From NCBI GenBank assembly GCA_030450535.1, contig JAKDIK010000075.1, positions 1 to 9,722 on the forward strand: a stretch of 9,722 bases of DNA, written 5' to 3'. Each line of letters starts with the position of its first letter. Position 1 is the stretch's first letter. The notes below the pieces were generated by a model. That model made no database searches. It was given only the letters and a program-made list of their open reading frames with translations, and had not been told where the DNA came from. Both the position numbers and the translations under genes were made by a program. The stretch is from Propionibacteriaceae bacterium. GTDB lineage: Bacteria > Actinomycetota > Actinomycetes > Propionibacteriales > Propionibacteriaceae. Positions 1-7,009 of this stretch are shown here, piece after piece.

Positions 1-11
1 CAGCGGGCTGC

Positions 12-34
12 GCCGCCGGCCCCGTCCCGGCGGC
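12..34 (-). terminator. Possible hairpin terminator after the iolR-like gene
   Basis: GCCGCCGG (12-19) and CCGGCGGC (27-34) form a perfect 8-bp inverted repeat with a 7-nt loop. It starts 14 bp beyond the stop codon of the minus-strand regulator, where a terminator for that gene would lie. No T-tract follows on the minus strand, so it would be a U-less hairpin of the kind often proposed in high-GC actinomycetes. In DNA this rich in G and C such stems also arise by chance. The remaining bases 1-48 show no gene. Confidence 0.4.
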
Positions 35-48
35 ACGCGACGGGCGGG

Positions 49-786
49 TCAGCGCGCGAACAGTGTTGTCTCGTAGCCGTAGCGGGACGCCCGGTAGAAG
101 TGGTGGCCCACCTCGATGACGGCGCCGGCGGGATCGTAGGCGATCCGGTCGATGGTGAGCAGGGGCGTCCGGCCGGATTCTGCGAGCAAGCGCGCCTCGG
201 CCGGTTTGGCCAGCCGCGCCCCGATGCGCTGCCGCGCCAGGCTGGGCTCCACGCCCCGCCGGCGCAGCGACTCGTAGAGCCCGTGCTCTTCCAGCTCCCT
301 CTCGGTGGGCGCGATCTCGGCGCGGAGAAGGTTGGCCATCACGGCGATCGGCTCACCGTCGGCCAGCCGGAGCCGGCGCAAGGTCACGATCGCCGTGCCC
401 GGAACGACCTCCAGCTCGCGCGCCTGCTCCGCCGACGCCGCCACGGCGGCGAACTCGAGCAGCCGCGTGGTGGGTCGGCGTCCGGCGGCGACCAGATCGT
501 CGTGCAGCGACGTGAGACCCACCGGACGCCGGACGTGCTCCGGGGCGACCTGCGTCCCCACCCCGCGGCGGCGAACGAGCAACCCCCGGTCCACCAGGGA
601 GGCCATCGCCTGGCGCGCCGTGGGCCGCGAGATGCCGAGCCGGCCGGCCAGGGCGATCTCGTTCTCCAGCAGCGACCCGGCGGGCAGGCGTCCGTCGGTG
701 ATCGCCCCCTCGATCGCCTCCGCCACTTGGTGGTACAGGGGCACGGGGCTGGAGCGGTCCACATCGATGCGCAACGGTGCGGTCAC
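49..786 (-). CDS. iolR: GntR-family (HutC/UTRA type) transcriptional regulator, probable IolR
   Basis: This 245-aa DNA-binding regulator probably represses the divergent inositol operon. Residues about 14-80 form a GntR winged helix-turn-helix: PLYHQVAEAIEGAI is the first helix region, and GISRPTARQAMASLVDRGLL is the recognition helix leading to the wing. Residues about 95-240 fit a UTRA ligand-binding domain, ending in the typical EVGHHFYRASRYGYE-like strand. The length is normal for the HutC subfamily. The start is GTG (784-786); the minus-strand ribosome site GAGGAG (complement of 792-797) lies 5 nt upstream. It is transcribed divergently from the iol operon, as the GntR-type IolR is in Corynebacterium glutamicum; the Bacillus IolR is an unrelated DeoR-type protein. 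The inducer is not visible from sequence; a pathway sugar phosphate such as 2-deoxy-5-keto-gluconate 6-phosphate is a reasonable inference. The family call is firm, the target assignment is by context. Confidence 0.88.
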   Translation of the reverse strand: MTAPLRIDVDRSSPVPLYHQVAEAIEGAITDGRLPAGSLLENEIALAGRLGISRPTARQAMASLVDRGLLVRRRGVGTQVAPEHVRRPVGLTSLHDDLVAAGRRPTTRLLEFAAVAASAEQARELEVVPGTAIVTLRRLRLADGEPIAVMANLLRAEIAPTERELEEHGLYESLRRRGVEPSLARQRIGARLAKPAEARLLAESGRTPLLTIDRIAYDPAGAVIEVGHHFYRASRYGYETTLFAR

Positions 787-844
787 CTCGGCTCCTCGGG
801 TCGGTGGGCACTCAGACTAGCTGCCCCCGAAACAAATGAGCGTA

Positions 845-854
845 TGTCCTGACA
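845..854. promoter_or_regulatory. Putative IolR operator palindrome
   Basis: TGTCCTGACA is a perfect inverted repeat (TGTC / GACA with a 2-bp centre) in the divergent intergenic region, 5 bp upstream of a candidate -35 hexamer for the catabolic operon. It matches every position of the degenerate motif KGWCHTRACA that I recall for the GntR-type IolR of C. glutamicum. The motif is from memory and the match was made by eye. A GntR dimer bound here could control both the operon and its own gene. Confidence 0.55.
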
Positions 855-859
855 AATAC

Positions 860-889
860 TTGACGCCGGTGGGGCGCACGCGGCAGGCT
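860..889 (+). promoter_or_regulatory. Candidate sigma-70-type promoter of the iol operon
   Basis: TTGACG (860-865) is a near-consensus -35 box. CAGGCT (884-889), 18 bp further on, keeps the A at position 2 and T at position 6 of an actinobacterial -10 box but is otherwise weak. Transcription would begin near 895-900, giving a leader of about 40 nt before the iolC ATG at 937, with ribosome site AAGGGG at 922-927. The operator candidate lies directly upstream of the -35 box. For the divergent regulator only a -10-like TAGTCT (complement of 814-819) is seen, without a convincing -35. Confidence 0.4.
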
Positions 890-936
890 CGGGGTGCGGC
901 CAACGCGGGCCCGCGCAACCGAAGGGGATCAGCCAC

Positions 937-1899
937 ATGGCGGCGGAGCGAAGCGGCTACGACGTGATCACGATGGGGCGCAGCGGCGTCGATCTCTATC
1001 CACTCCAGATCAACACCCCCCTCGAGGACGTCACCACCTTCGGCAAGTTCCTCGGCGGTTCGCCCATGAACGTCGCCGTGGCCGCGGCCCGGCACGGACA
1101 CCGGCTCGCGATTCTGACGGGCGTGGGGGACGACCCCTTCGGTCGCTACGTGCGCCAGCAGATGCGCCACCTCGGCGTGGACGACCGCTTCGTGGTGGTC
1201 GACGACGACCTGCCGACGCCGATCACGCTGTGTGAGATCTTGCCCCCGGGCGGCTGCCCCCGGTAGTTCTGTCGCCGCCCCTCGGCTCCGGATCTGCAGA
1301 TCGCTCCCGACGACGTGGATGCGGACGCGATTCGTGCGGCCGGCATCGTGTGGCAGTCCGTGACGGGCTGGTCCGAAGAGCCCAGCCGCTCGGCCCACGT
1401 GCGCACCCTGGAGGTGCGGGAACGCCGCACCCACACCGTGCTCGACCTGGACTATCGCCCGATGTTCTGGAGCTCGCCGCAGGAGTGCCGCGACGTCATC
1501 GAGCCGCAGCTCGAACGGGTCACCGTGGCTGTCGGGAATCTGGAGGAGTGCGGCGTCGCGGTGGGGGAGAGCGAGCCGCATCGGGCCGCGGATGCGCTAC
1601 TCGGCGCTGGAGTCGAGCTCGCCATCGTGAAGATGGGTCCCCGCGGCGTCCTGGCCGCCACGGCGGACGACCGCGTCGTCGTCGAGCCCGTCAAGGTCAC
1701 CGTGATGAACGGGCTCGGCGCCGGCGACGCCTTTGGCGGTGCCCTGTGCCACGGCCTGCTGGCGGGCTGGGACCTCCAGCGTCTCATCGGTTTCGCGAAC
1801 GCCGCCGGGGCGATCGTCGCCTCGCGGCTGGAATGCTCGACCGCGATGCCGACCACCGCCGAGGTTGAGGCCGCCGCGGCCGCGGGGGTCGTCGAATGA
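937..1899 (+). pseudogene. iolC: 5-dehydro-2-deoxygluconokinase (IolC), interrupted by an in-frame TAG
   Basis: This PfkB/ribokinase-family kinase phosphorylates 2-deoxy-5-keto-D-gluconate to its 6-phosphate in inositol breakdown. The ATG at 937 is preceded by AAGGGG with 9-nt spacing. The N-terminal half has the substrate Asp (D19), GGSPMNVAVAAARHG (40-54, PfkB signature 1) and VGDDPFG. The C-terminal half has VFELDYRP-like VLDLDYRP and NGLGAGDAFGG with the catalytic-base Asp at codon 264. Codon 110 (1264-1266) is TAG. Both halves lie in the same frame, and the full span of 320 codons equals normal family length, so there is no frameshift. The stop falls where relatives carry a hydrophobic or aromatic residue, inside a divergent patch (1240-1272). 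As read, the product is a 109-aa fragment; a GTG at 1315 could start a 194-aa C-terminal piece lacking the sugar-binding region, and neither piece should be an active kinase. Either a sequencing error or a true nonsense mutation. The stop overlaps the next start (ATGA). Confidence 0.85.
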
Positions 1900-2729
1900 A
1901 CATCACCGAGGTTCGTCGCCGCGACCCCGGCGCCGTCCGCCGCGCCCTGGCCGATCGGCCGCGCTTCGCCGGACACGAGGGCAACCTGCTCATCGTGGCC
2001 GTCGACCACCCGGCGCGCGGGGTGCTCGGCGTGTCGAACAGCCCGCTGGCCATGGCGTCCCGCGCCGACCTGCTCGAGCGCGCCGCCCTCGCCCTGAGCC
2101 GTCCCGGCGTTCACGGCTTCCTCGGCACCGCGGACCTGGTCGAGGAACTGGCGCTTCTCGGCGCCCTCGACCACAAGCTGGTGCTCGGCTCCATGAACCG
2201 GGGTGGCCTCGTCGGCGCCTCCTTCGAGCTGGACGACCGCTTCACCGGGTACGACGCCCAAGGCATCGCCGACGCTGGCCTCGACGGAGGCAAGATGCTC
2301 GTCCGCATCGACCCGCAGGATCCGGCGAGCGTCGCCACCATCGAGGCGTGCGCCCGGGCCGTGAACGAGCTGGCGGAGCGCGGACTCATCGCCCTGGTGG
2401 AGCCGTTCTGGTGCACCCGGGTCGAGGGACGCCTCACGGTGGATCTCTCCACCGAGGCTGTCATCCGGTCGGCCATGATCGCCTCCGGCCTGGGCCGCAC
2501 GTCGGCGTACACCTGGCTCAAGCTGCCCGCGGTCGACGAGCCCGATCGCGTGGCGGCCTGCACCACCTTGCCAACCCTCCTGCTCGGCGGCGACGTGGCC
2601 CAGGGCGACGGTTGGAAGGCGGCTGCGGCGAGCCCGGGCATCGCCGGGTTCGCGGTCGGACGCCAACTGCTGTTCCCGGCCGACGGCGACATCGCCGCCG
2701 CAGTGGACGAGGCGGTGGCGTTGCTGTGA
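1896..2729 (+). CDS. Class I-type (beta/alpha)8 aldolase, probable 6-phospho-5-dehydro-2-deoxygluconate aldolase
   Basis: This 277-aa protein resembles the actinobacterial 'Cgl0159-like' TIM-barrel family, related to DeoC/FbaB/LacD class I aldolases. It probably cleaves 2-deoxy-5-keto-gluconate 6-phosphate to dihydroxyacetone phosphate and malonate semialdehyde, the step done by the unrelated zinc-dependent IolJ in Bacillus. Visible barrel landmarks are VAVDHP (35-39, with D37), GGKMLVRIDP (131-140, K133), ALVEPFW (166-172), AYTWLKLPAV (204-213) whose K209 is the best Schiff-base lysine candidate, LLLGGD (228-233) and GFAVGRQLLFP (251-261), the last two resembling phosphate-binding loops. The ATG overlaps the iolC stop by 4 nt and no strong ribosome site precedes it, so translation probably couples to iolC. 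Its reaction is inferred from fold and operon position; the exact substrate is not shown by sequence alone. Confidence 0.8.
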   Translation: MNITEVRRRDPGAVRRALADRPRFAGHEGNLLIVAVDHPARGVLGVSNSPLAMASRADLLERAALALSRPGVHGFLGTADLVEELALLGALDHKLVLGSMNRGGLVGASFELDDRFTGYDAQGIADAGLDGGKMLVRIDPQDPASVATIEACARAVNELAERGLIALVEPFWCTRVEGRLTVDLSTEAVIRSAMIASGLGRTSAYTWLKLPAVDEPDRVAACTTLPTLLLGGDVAQGDGWKAAAASPGIAGFAVGRQLLFPADGDIAAAVDEAVALL

Positions 2730-3595
2730 GCGACCTCATCATTCGCGCCGGGGCCGGCGCCGTGATCACCGACATCACCCCGGAGTCCGCGGGCTGGCGA
2801 TACTCCGGGCTGACGGTCGTCGAACTGCGACCGGGCGAGACGCGGGCGTGGTCGCTGGACGCCGACGAGGCCGGCCTGCTGCCCCTGCGCGGATCCGTGG
2901 ACGCGACGCTGACCCCTCCGGACGGGACCGGGGACGCCGTCCGCGTCACGCTGGCCCGCAGCCGTCCCTGGTGGGAGCCGGCCGACTTCGCCTACGCGCC
3001 CCGGGGGGCGTCCATCGCCGTGACCGCCGGGCCGCAGGGCGCTCGCCTCGCCGTGGCGCGCGCCCGGGCCGAGGGCGTCCGGGAGGTTCAGGTGCTGCGC
3101 GCGGCCGACGTCGCGTCCGAGCGGCGCGGTGCCGGGGACTGCAGCCGCCTGGTGCACGCCTACACCATCGACACGGCCATCGCCGTGGACCGCCTGCTCG
3201 TCTGCGAGGTCCTGACCCCCGGCGGCAACACCTCGTCCTATCCGCCCCACAAGCACGACGAGCACTCCGAGCGCGAGCGCGAGCTGGAGGAGATCTACTA
3301 CTTCGAGGTCGCGGATTCCCCCGCGGGTCCCGGCGTCGGATATCACCGCACGTACGGGACGACCGAGAGGCCCATCGACGTGCTGGCCGAGGTGCGCAGC
3401 GGCGATGTCGCCCTGGTGCCCCACGGCTACCACGGGCCCTGCGTGGCGTTGCCCGGGCACGACATGTACTACCTCAACGTCATGGCAGGCCCGCTCACCG
3501 ACGCTCGGTGGCTGGCCACCGACGACCCCCACTTCGCCTGGATCCGCGACACCTGGGCCTCCCAGAGTGTCGATCCCCGGCTGGAGGAGCGCTGA
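2726..3595 (+). CDS. iolB: 5-deoxy-glucuronate isomerase (IolB)
   Basis: This 289-aa cytoplasmic enzyme converts 5-deoxy-D-glucuronate to 2-deoxy-5-keto-D-gluconate, the step between IolD and IolC. It has the two-cupin layout of the IolB/KduI family. The metal site is recognisable in the C-terminal cupin: SSYPPHKHDEH with H175 and H177, ELEEIYYFEV with E188/E189, and PHGYHGPC with H233 and H236, followed by DMYYLNVMAGP. Length is typical. The GTG start at 2726 overlaps the aldolase stop in a GTGA quartet; reading upstream in this frame runs into the aldolase gene and adds no family-like sequence, so this start is preferred. The end overlaps the iolD start by one base (TGATG). The ribosome site is weak, which fits coupled translation. 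Confidence 0.93.
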   Translation: MSDLIIRAGAGAVITDITPESAGWRYSGLTVVELRPGETRAWSLDADEAGLLPLRGSVDATLTPPDGTGDAVRVTLARSRPWWEPADFAYAPRGASIAVTAGPQGARLAVARARAEGVREVQVLRAADVASERRGAGDCSRLVHAYTIDTAIAVDRLLVCEVLTPGGNTSSYPPHKHDEHSERERELEEIYYFEVADSPAGPGVGYHRTYGTTERPIDVLAEVRSGDVALVPHGYHGPCVALPGHDMYYLNVMAGPLTDARWLATDDPHFAWIRDTWASQSVDPRLEER

Positions 3596-5517
3596 TGGAG
3601 ACCGTTCGCCTCACCGTGGGCCAGGCCCTCGTGCGCTTCCTCGCGCACCAGTTCACCGAACGCGATGGACGCCGCCGGCGCATGTTCGCCGGCTGCTTCG
3701 GCATCTTCGGGCACGGCAACGTCGCCGGGTTCGGACAGGGGCTCCTGCAGGCGCACGCCGAGGCCCGCGAGGCCGGGATCGCCTCCGATGAGGTGGGGGC
3801 CGACGAGCTGCCCTACTACTTGGCCCGCAATGAGCAGGCCATGGTGCACGCCGCGGTGGGGTTCGCGCGCGCAGCGAACCGGCTGGAGATGATGGCGTGC
3901 ACCGCGTCCATCGGTCCCGGCTCCACCAACATGGTCACCGGTGCAGCGCTCGCGACCATCGATCACGTGCCCGTCCTGCTGCTGCCCTCGGACGTCTTCG
4001 CCTCCCGCGTCCCCGATCCGGTGCTGCAGCAGCTGGAACACCCCGGCGGGCCGGACGTGACCGTCAACGACGCCTTCAGGCCCGTTTCGCGGTACTTCGA
4101 CCGGATCTGGCGCCCCGAGCAGTTGCTCGCCAGCGCGCCCGCGGCCATGCGAGTCCTCGCCGATCCCGCCGAGACCGGAGCCGTCACCTTGTGCCTGCCC
4201 CAGGACGTTCAGGCTGAGGCCTACGACTGGCCGGCCTCGTTCTTCGCGGACCGCACTTGGCACGTGCCCCGGCTCCCCGGCGATCCGGACGCCCTCGCCC
4301 GAGCCGCTCGCGCGATCCGGGCGGCCCAACGTCCCCTGCTCGTCGCGGGCGGGGGAGCGGTCTACGCCGAGGCGTCCGCCGCTCTCACCGCGTTCGCCGA
4401 CGCCACCGGCATCCCGGTGGCCGACACCCAGGCCGGCAAGGGCGCCCTCGCGTGGGATCACGGGAGCGCCGTGGGCGGGCTGGGCGCCACCGGCACCTCC
4501 AGTGCCAACGCGCTCGCCGCCCGGGCCGACGTCGTGATCGGCGTCGGGACCCGTTACACCGACTTCACCACGGCCTCGCACACTGTCTTCGCCCCTAACG
4601 CCCGCTTCGTGAACCTCAACGTCGCCGGGTTCGACGCCGCCAAGCATGCCGCCACCTCGGTGATCGCGGACGCCCGCGCCGGGCTCGCCGCGCTCACCGA
4701 CGCCTTGGCGGGCCACTTTGTCAGCGAGGCGTATCGCGCGGAGATTGCAGAACTCGTGGCGGAATCCCGAGCCGAGACCGATGCCTGCTTCTCGATCGGC
4801 CATGGACCGCTGCCCGCGCAGACCGAGATCCTCGGCGTCCTCAACGACGCCGTCGGTTCGGGCGACGTTCTGATCAACGCTGCCGGCTCCGCGCCCGGAG
4901 ACCTGCAACAGCTGTTCCGGGCCACCGTGCCGGGGCAGTACCACCTCGAGTACGGCTACTCGTGCATGGGCTATGAGATCCCCGCCGCCCTCGGCGTCAA
5001 GCTCGCGCGCCCGGACGCCGAGGTGTATGCCCTGGTGGGCGACGGCACCTACCAGATGATGTCGAGCGAGCTCGCGACCATCGTCGCCGAGGGCGTCAAG
5101 GTCATCCTGATCGTCGTCCAGAACCACGGGTTCGCGTCCATCGGGGCGCTGTCGGAATCGCGGGGGTCGCAGAAGTTCGGTACGCGCTACCGGCTGCGCA
5201 ACCCCGCGTCGGGACACCTCGACGGCGCGCCCGTGCCGTACGACCTCGTTGCCAACGTGCGTTCCTACGGCATCGAGACGCTGACGGCCGACAGCGTGGA
5301 GGGCTTCCGCGTCGCCCTGGAGCGGGCCCGGGCGTCCGAGCGTGTCACCGCCGTCGTCGTCGAGACCGACGTCGACGGCCCCAACCCGCCGGGCCATGCC
5401 TGGTGGGACGTGCCCGTCGGTGAGGTCGCCACCCTCGCGTCCACGCAGCGGGCGCGAGCCGAGTACGAGGCCGCGCGGGCGGCCCAACGCCCCTATCTGA
5501 TGCCACCAGTTGAGTGA
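3595..5517 (+). CDS. iolD: 3D-(3,5/4)-trihydroxycyclohexane-1,2-dione hydrolase (IolD), ThDP-dependent
   Basis: This 640-aa thiamine-diphosphate enzyme opens the cyclohexane-dione ring made by IolE to give 5-deoxy-glucuronate. It has the three-domain plan of acetolactate-synthase-like enzymes. The N-terminal pyrimidine domain carries YYLARNEQAMVHAAVGFAR with the cofactor-activating Glu at residue 80. A central domain (about 230-370) contains AGGGAVYAEA and ADTQAGKGAL. The C-terminal PP domain has VGDGTYQMMSSELATI (GDG at 482-484), and the motif closes at N510 in VVQNHGFASIG. The length matches the family. The ATG is preceded by a strong ribosome site, GGAGGAG at 3583-3589, inside the end of iolB with 5-nt spacing. 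A longer reading in the same frame extends back into iolB but is only a shadow. IolA begins 7 bp after the stop. Confidence 0.95.
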   Translation: METVRLTVGQALVRFLAHQFTERDGRRRRMFAGCFGIFGHGNVAGFGQGLLQAHAEAREAGIASDEVGADELPYYLARNEQAMVHAAVGFARAANRLEMMACTASIGPGSTNMVTGAALATIDHVPVLLLPSDVFASRVPDPVLQQLEHPGGPDVTVNDAFRPVSRYFDRIWRPEQLLASAPAAMRVLADPAETGAVTLCLPQDVQAEAYDWPASFFADRTWHVPRLPGDPDALARAARAIRAAQRPLLVAGGGAVYAEASAALTAFADATGIPVADTQAGKGALAWDHGSAVGGLGATGTSSANALAARADVVIGVGTRYTDFTTASHTVFAPNARFVNLNVAGFDAAKHAATSVIADARAGLAALTDALAGHFVSEAYRAEIAELVAESRAETDACFSIGHGPLPAQTEILGVLNDAVGSGDVLINAAGSAPGDLQQLFRATVPGQYHLEYGYSCMGYEIPAALGVKLARPDAEVYALVGDGTYQMMSSELATIVAEGVKVILIVVQNHGFASIGALSESRGSQKFGTRYRLRNPASGHLDGAPVPYDLVANVRSYGIETLTADSVEGFRVALERARASERVTAVVVETDVDGPNPPGHAWWDVPVGEVATLASTQRARAEYEAARAAQRPYLMPPVE

Positions 5518-5524
5518 GGACGAG

Positions 5525-7009
5525 ATGATCAACCATTGGATCGAAGGCGCCGAGGTTGGCTCGAACGCCACCCTCGCCGTGTACAACCCGGCCACCGGCG
5601 CCGGGTCGGACCGGGTCGCCGTCGCCGACGCTGCCGTCGTCGATCGGGCCGTGCGCACGGCCGCCGCGGCCCCGGCCGCGGGGGCCGAGGTGTCGCTCGC
5701 CCCCCGGGCGCCGGTGGGGTTCCGTTTCCGCGAGCTTCTCGTCGAGCACGTCGACGAGCTCGCCGCGCTGATCACCGCCGAGCATGGCAAGGTGATCTCC
5801 GACGCCCGCGGCGAGGTGGGACGCGGGCTGGAGGTGGTCGAGTTCGCCTGCGGCATTCCGAACCTGCTCACCGGGCGGGTCACCGAGCAGGCGGCGAGCG
5901 GCATCGACGTGTCCACGGTCCGGGAGCCGCTCGGGGTGGTGGCCGGCATCACGCCGTTCAACTTCCCAGCCATGGTTCCCCTATGGATGTGCCCGGTCGC
6001 CATCGCGTGCGGCAACTCCTTCGTGCTGAAGCCGTCCGAGCGCGACCCGTCCGCCGCCAACCTGCTCGCCCGGCTGTGGCAGCGGGCCGGCCTGCCCGAC
6101 GGCGTCTTCTCGGTCGTCCACGGTGATCGGGGGACCGTGGACGCCCTCCTCGCGCATCCCGGGCTCGCGGCGGTGTCGTTCGTGGGATCGACGCCGGTCG
6201 CCCGGCACATCCACGAGGTGGCGAGCGGCCGCGGCCTGCGCGTCCAGGCTCTGGGGGGCGCCAAGAACCATGGCGTCGTCCTCGCGGACGCGCACCTCGC
6301 CGACGCCGCGGACCATCTGACCGCCGCCGCCTTCGGCTCGGCCGGGGAGCGCTGCATGGCCATCTCCGTGGCGGTGGTCCAGGCCGAGGTGGCCGATGAG
6401 TTCGTCGCGCTGCTTGCCGAGCGGGCCCGGGACGTCCGCGTCCGCCCGGGGTCGGATCCGGAGGCCGACATGGGCCCGGTGATCACCGCGTCCGCCAAGG
6501 AGAGGATCGAGTCCATCATCGCCTCCGCTGCCCAGGAGGGTGCCGAGGTGGTCGTCGACGGCCGCGGCGTCCGCGTCGAGGGCCACGACGGGGGCTACTT
6601 CGTGGGCCCGACCCTCGTCGACCGGGTGGCCGCGCACCAGCGGGTGTACCGCGAGGAGGTGTTCGGCCCGGTGCTGGCGGTCGTCCGCGTCGAGGATCTC
6701 GCCGAGGCGATCGACCTGGTCAACGCCAACCCCTACGGCAACGGCACGGCGATCTTCACCGCCTCGGGCGCTGCGGCGCGCGAGTACCGCCGCCGCGTGA
6801 AGGTGGGCATGGTGGGCGTCAACGTGCCGATCCCGGTGCCCGTTGCCTGGCACTCGTTCGGCGGCTGGAAGGACTCACTGTTCGGCGAGAGCCACGTGTA
6901 CGGCCCCGAGGGCGTGGCGTTCTACACGCGCGCGAAGGTCACCACCGAACGCTGGCCGCACGCGCCGGTGTCCGCCTCGTTCCACTTCAGCGGGGACTCC
7001 GACAAATGA
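5525..7009 (+). CDS. iolA: CoA-acylating methylmalonate/malonate-semialdehyde dehydrogenase (IolA/MmsA)
   Basis: This 494-aa aldehyde-dehydrogenase-superfamily enzyme oxidises malonate semialdehyde to acetyl-CoA and CO2 with NAD+ and CoA, the last step of the pathway. Visible features are GITPFNFPAMVPLWM with the oxyanion-hole N146, FVLKPSERDP, VSFVGSTPVARHIHE, GGAKNHGVVL in place of the LELGGK of hydrolytic dehydrogenases (a hallmark of the CoA-acylating MMSDH group), FGSAGERCMAI with catalytic Cys277, and EEVFGPVLAVVRV. Length is typical. The ATG at 5525 begins MINHWIEG, like other MMSDHs; GAGGA (5516-5520) lies 4 nt upstream. A TTG at 5510 would add five residues and overlap iolD, and cannot be excluded. 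The stop overlaps iolG in ATGA. The same enzyme family also serves valine catabolism, but here context ties it to inositol. Confidence 0.94.
   Translation: MINHWIEGAEVGSNATLAVYNPATGAGSDRVAVADAAVVDRAVRTAAAAPAAGAEVSLAPRAPVGFRFRELLVEHVDELAALITAEHGKVISDARGEVGRGLEVVEFACGIPNLLTGRVTEQAASGIDVSTVREPLGVVAGITPFNFPAMVPLWMCPVAIACGNSFVLKPSERDPSAANLLARLWQRAGLPDGVFSVVHGDRGTVDALLAHPGLAAVSFVGSTPVARHIHEVASGRGLRVQALGGAKNHGVVLADAHLADAADHLTAAAFGSAGERCMAISVAVVQAEVADEFVALLAERARDVRVRPGSDPEADMGPVITASAKERIESIIASAAQEGAEVVVDGRGVRVEGHDGGYFVGPTLVDRVAAHQRVYREEVFGPVLAVVRVEDLAEAIDLVNANPYGNGTAIFTASGAAAREYRRRVKVGMVGVNVPIPVPVAWHSFGGWKDSLFGESHVYGPEGVAFYTRAKVTTERWPHAPVSASFHFSGDSDK

Noticed and set aside
1264..1266. Programmed UAG read-through or unusual amino acid insertion in iolC
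   Set aside because: No known read-through context or insertion element is visible, the neighbouring codons are also aberrant, and this kinase family has no special residue at this position.
1315..1899. Separate 194-aa gene starting at the GTG after the iolC stop
   Set aside because: It is simply the C-terminal part of the kinase in the same frame, and it lacks the sugar-binding N-terminal half.
1452..3532. Two long minus-strand open frames opposite iolC, the aldolase and iolB
   Set aside because: Low-complexity translations, no family resemblance, and fully explained as shadows of well-supported plus-strand genes.
3469..6519. A 1016-codon open frame on the minus strand opposite iolD and iolA
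   Set aside because: It is antisense to two genes with clear catalytic motifs. Its protein is rich in R, G, S and P with no recognisable motif. Long antisense frames are expected where third codon positions are almost all G or C.
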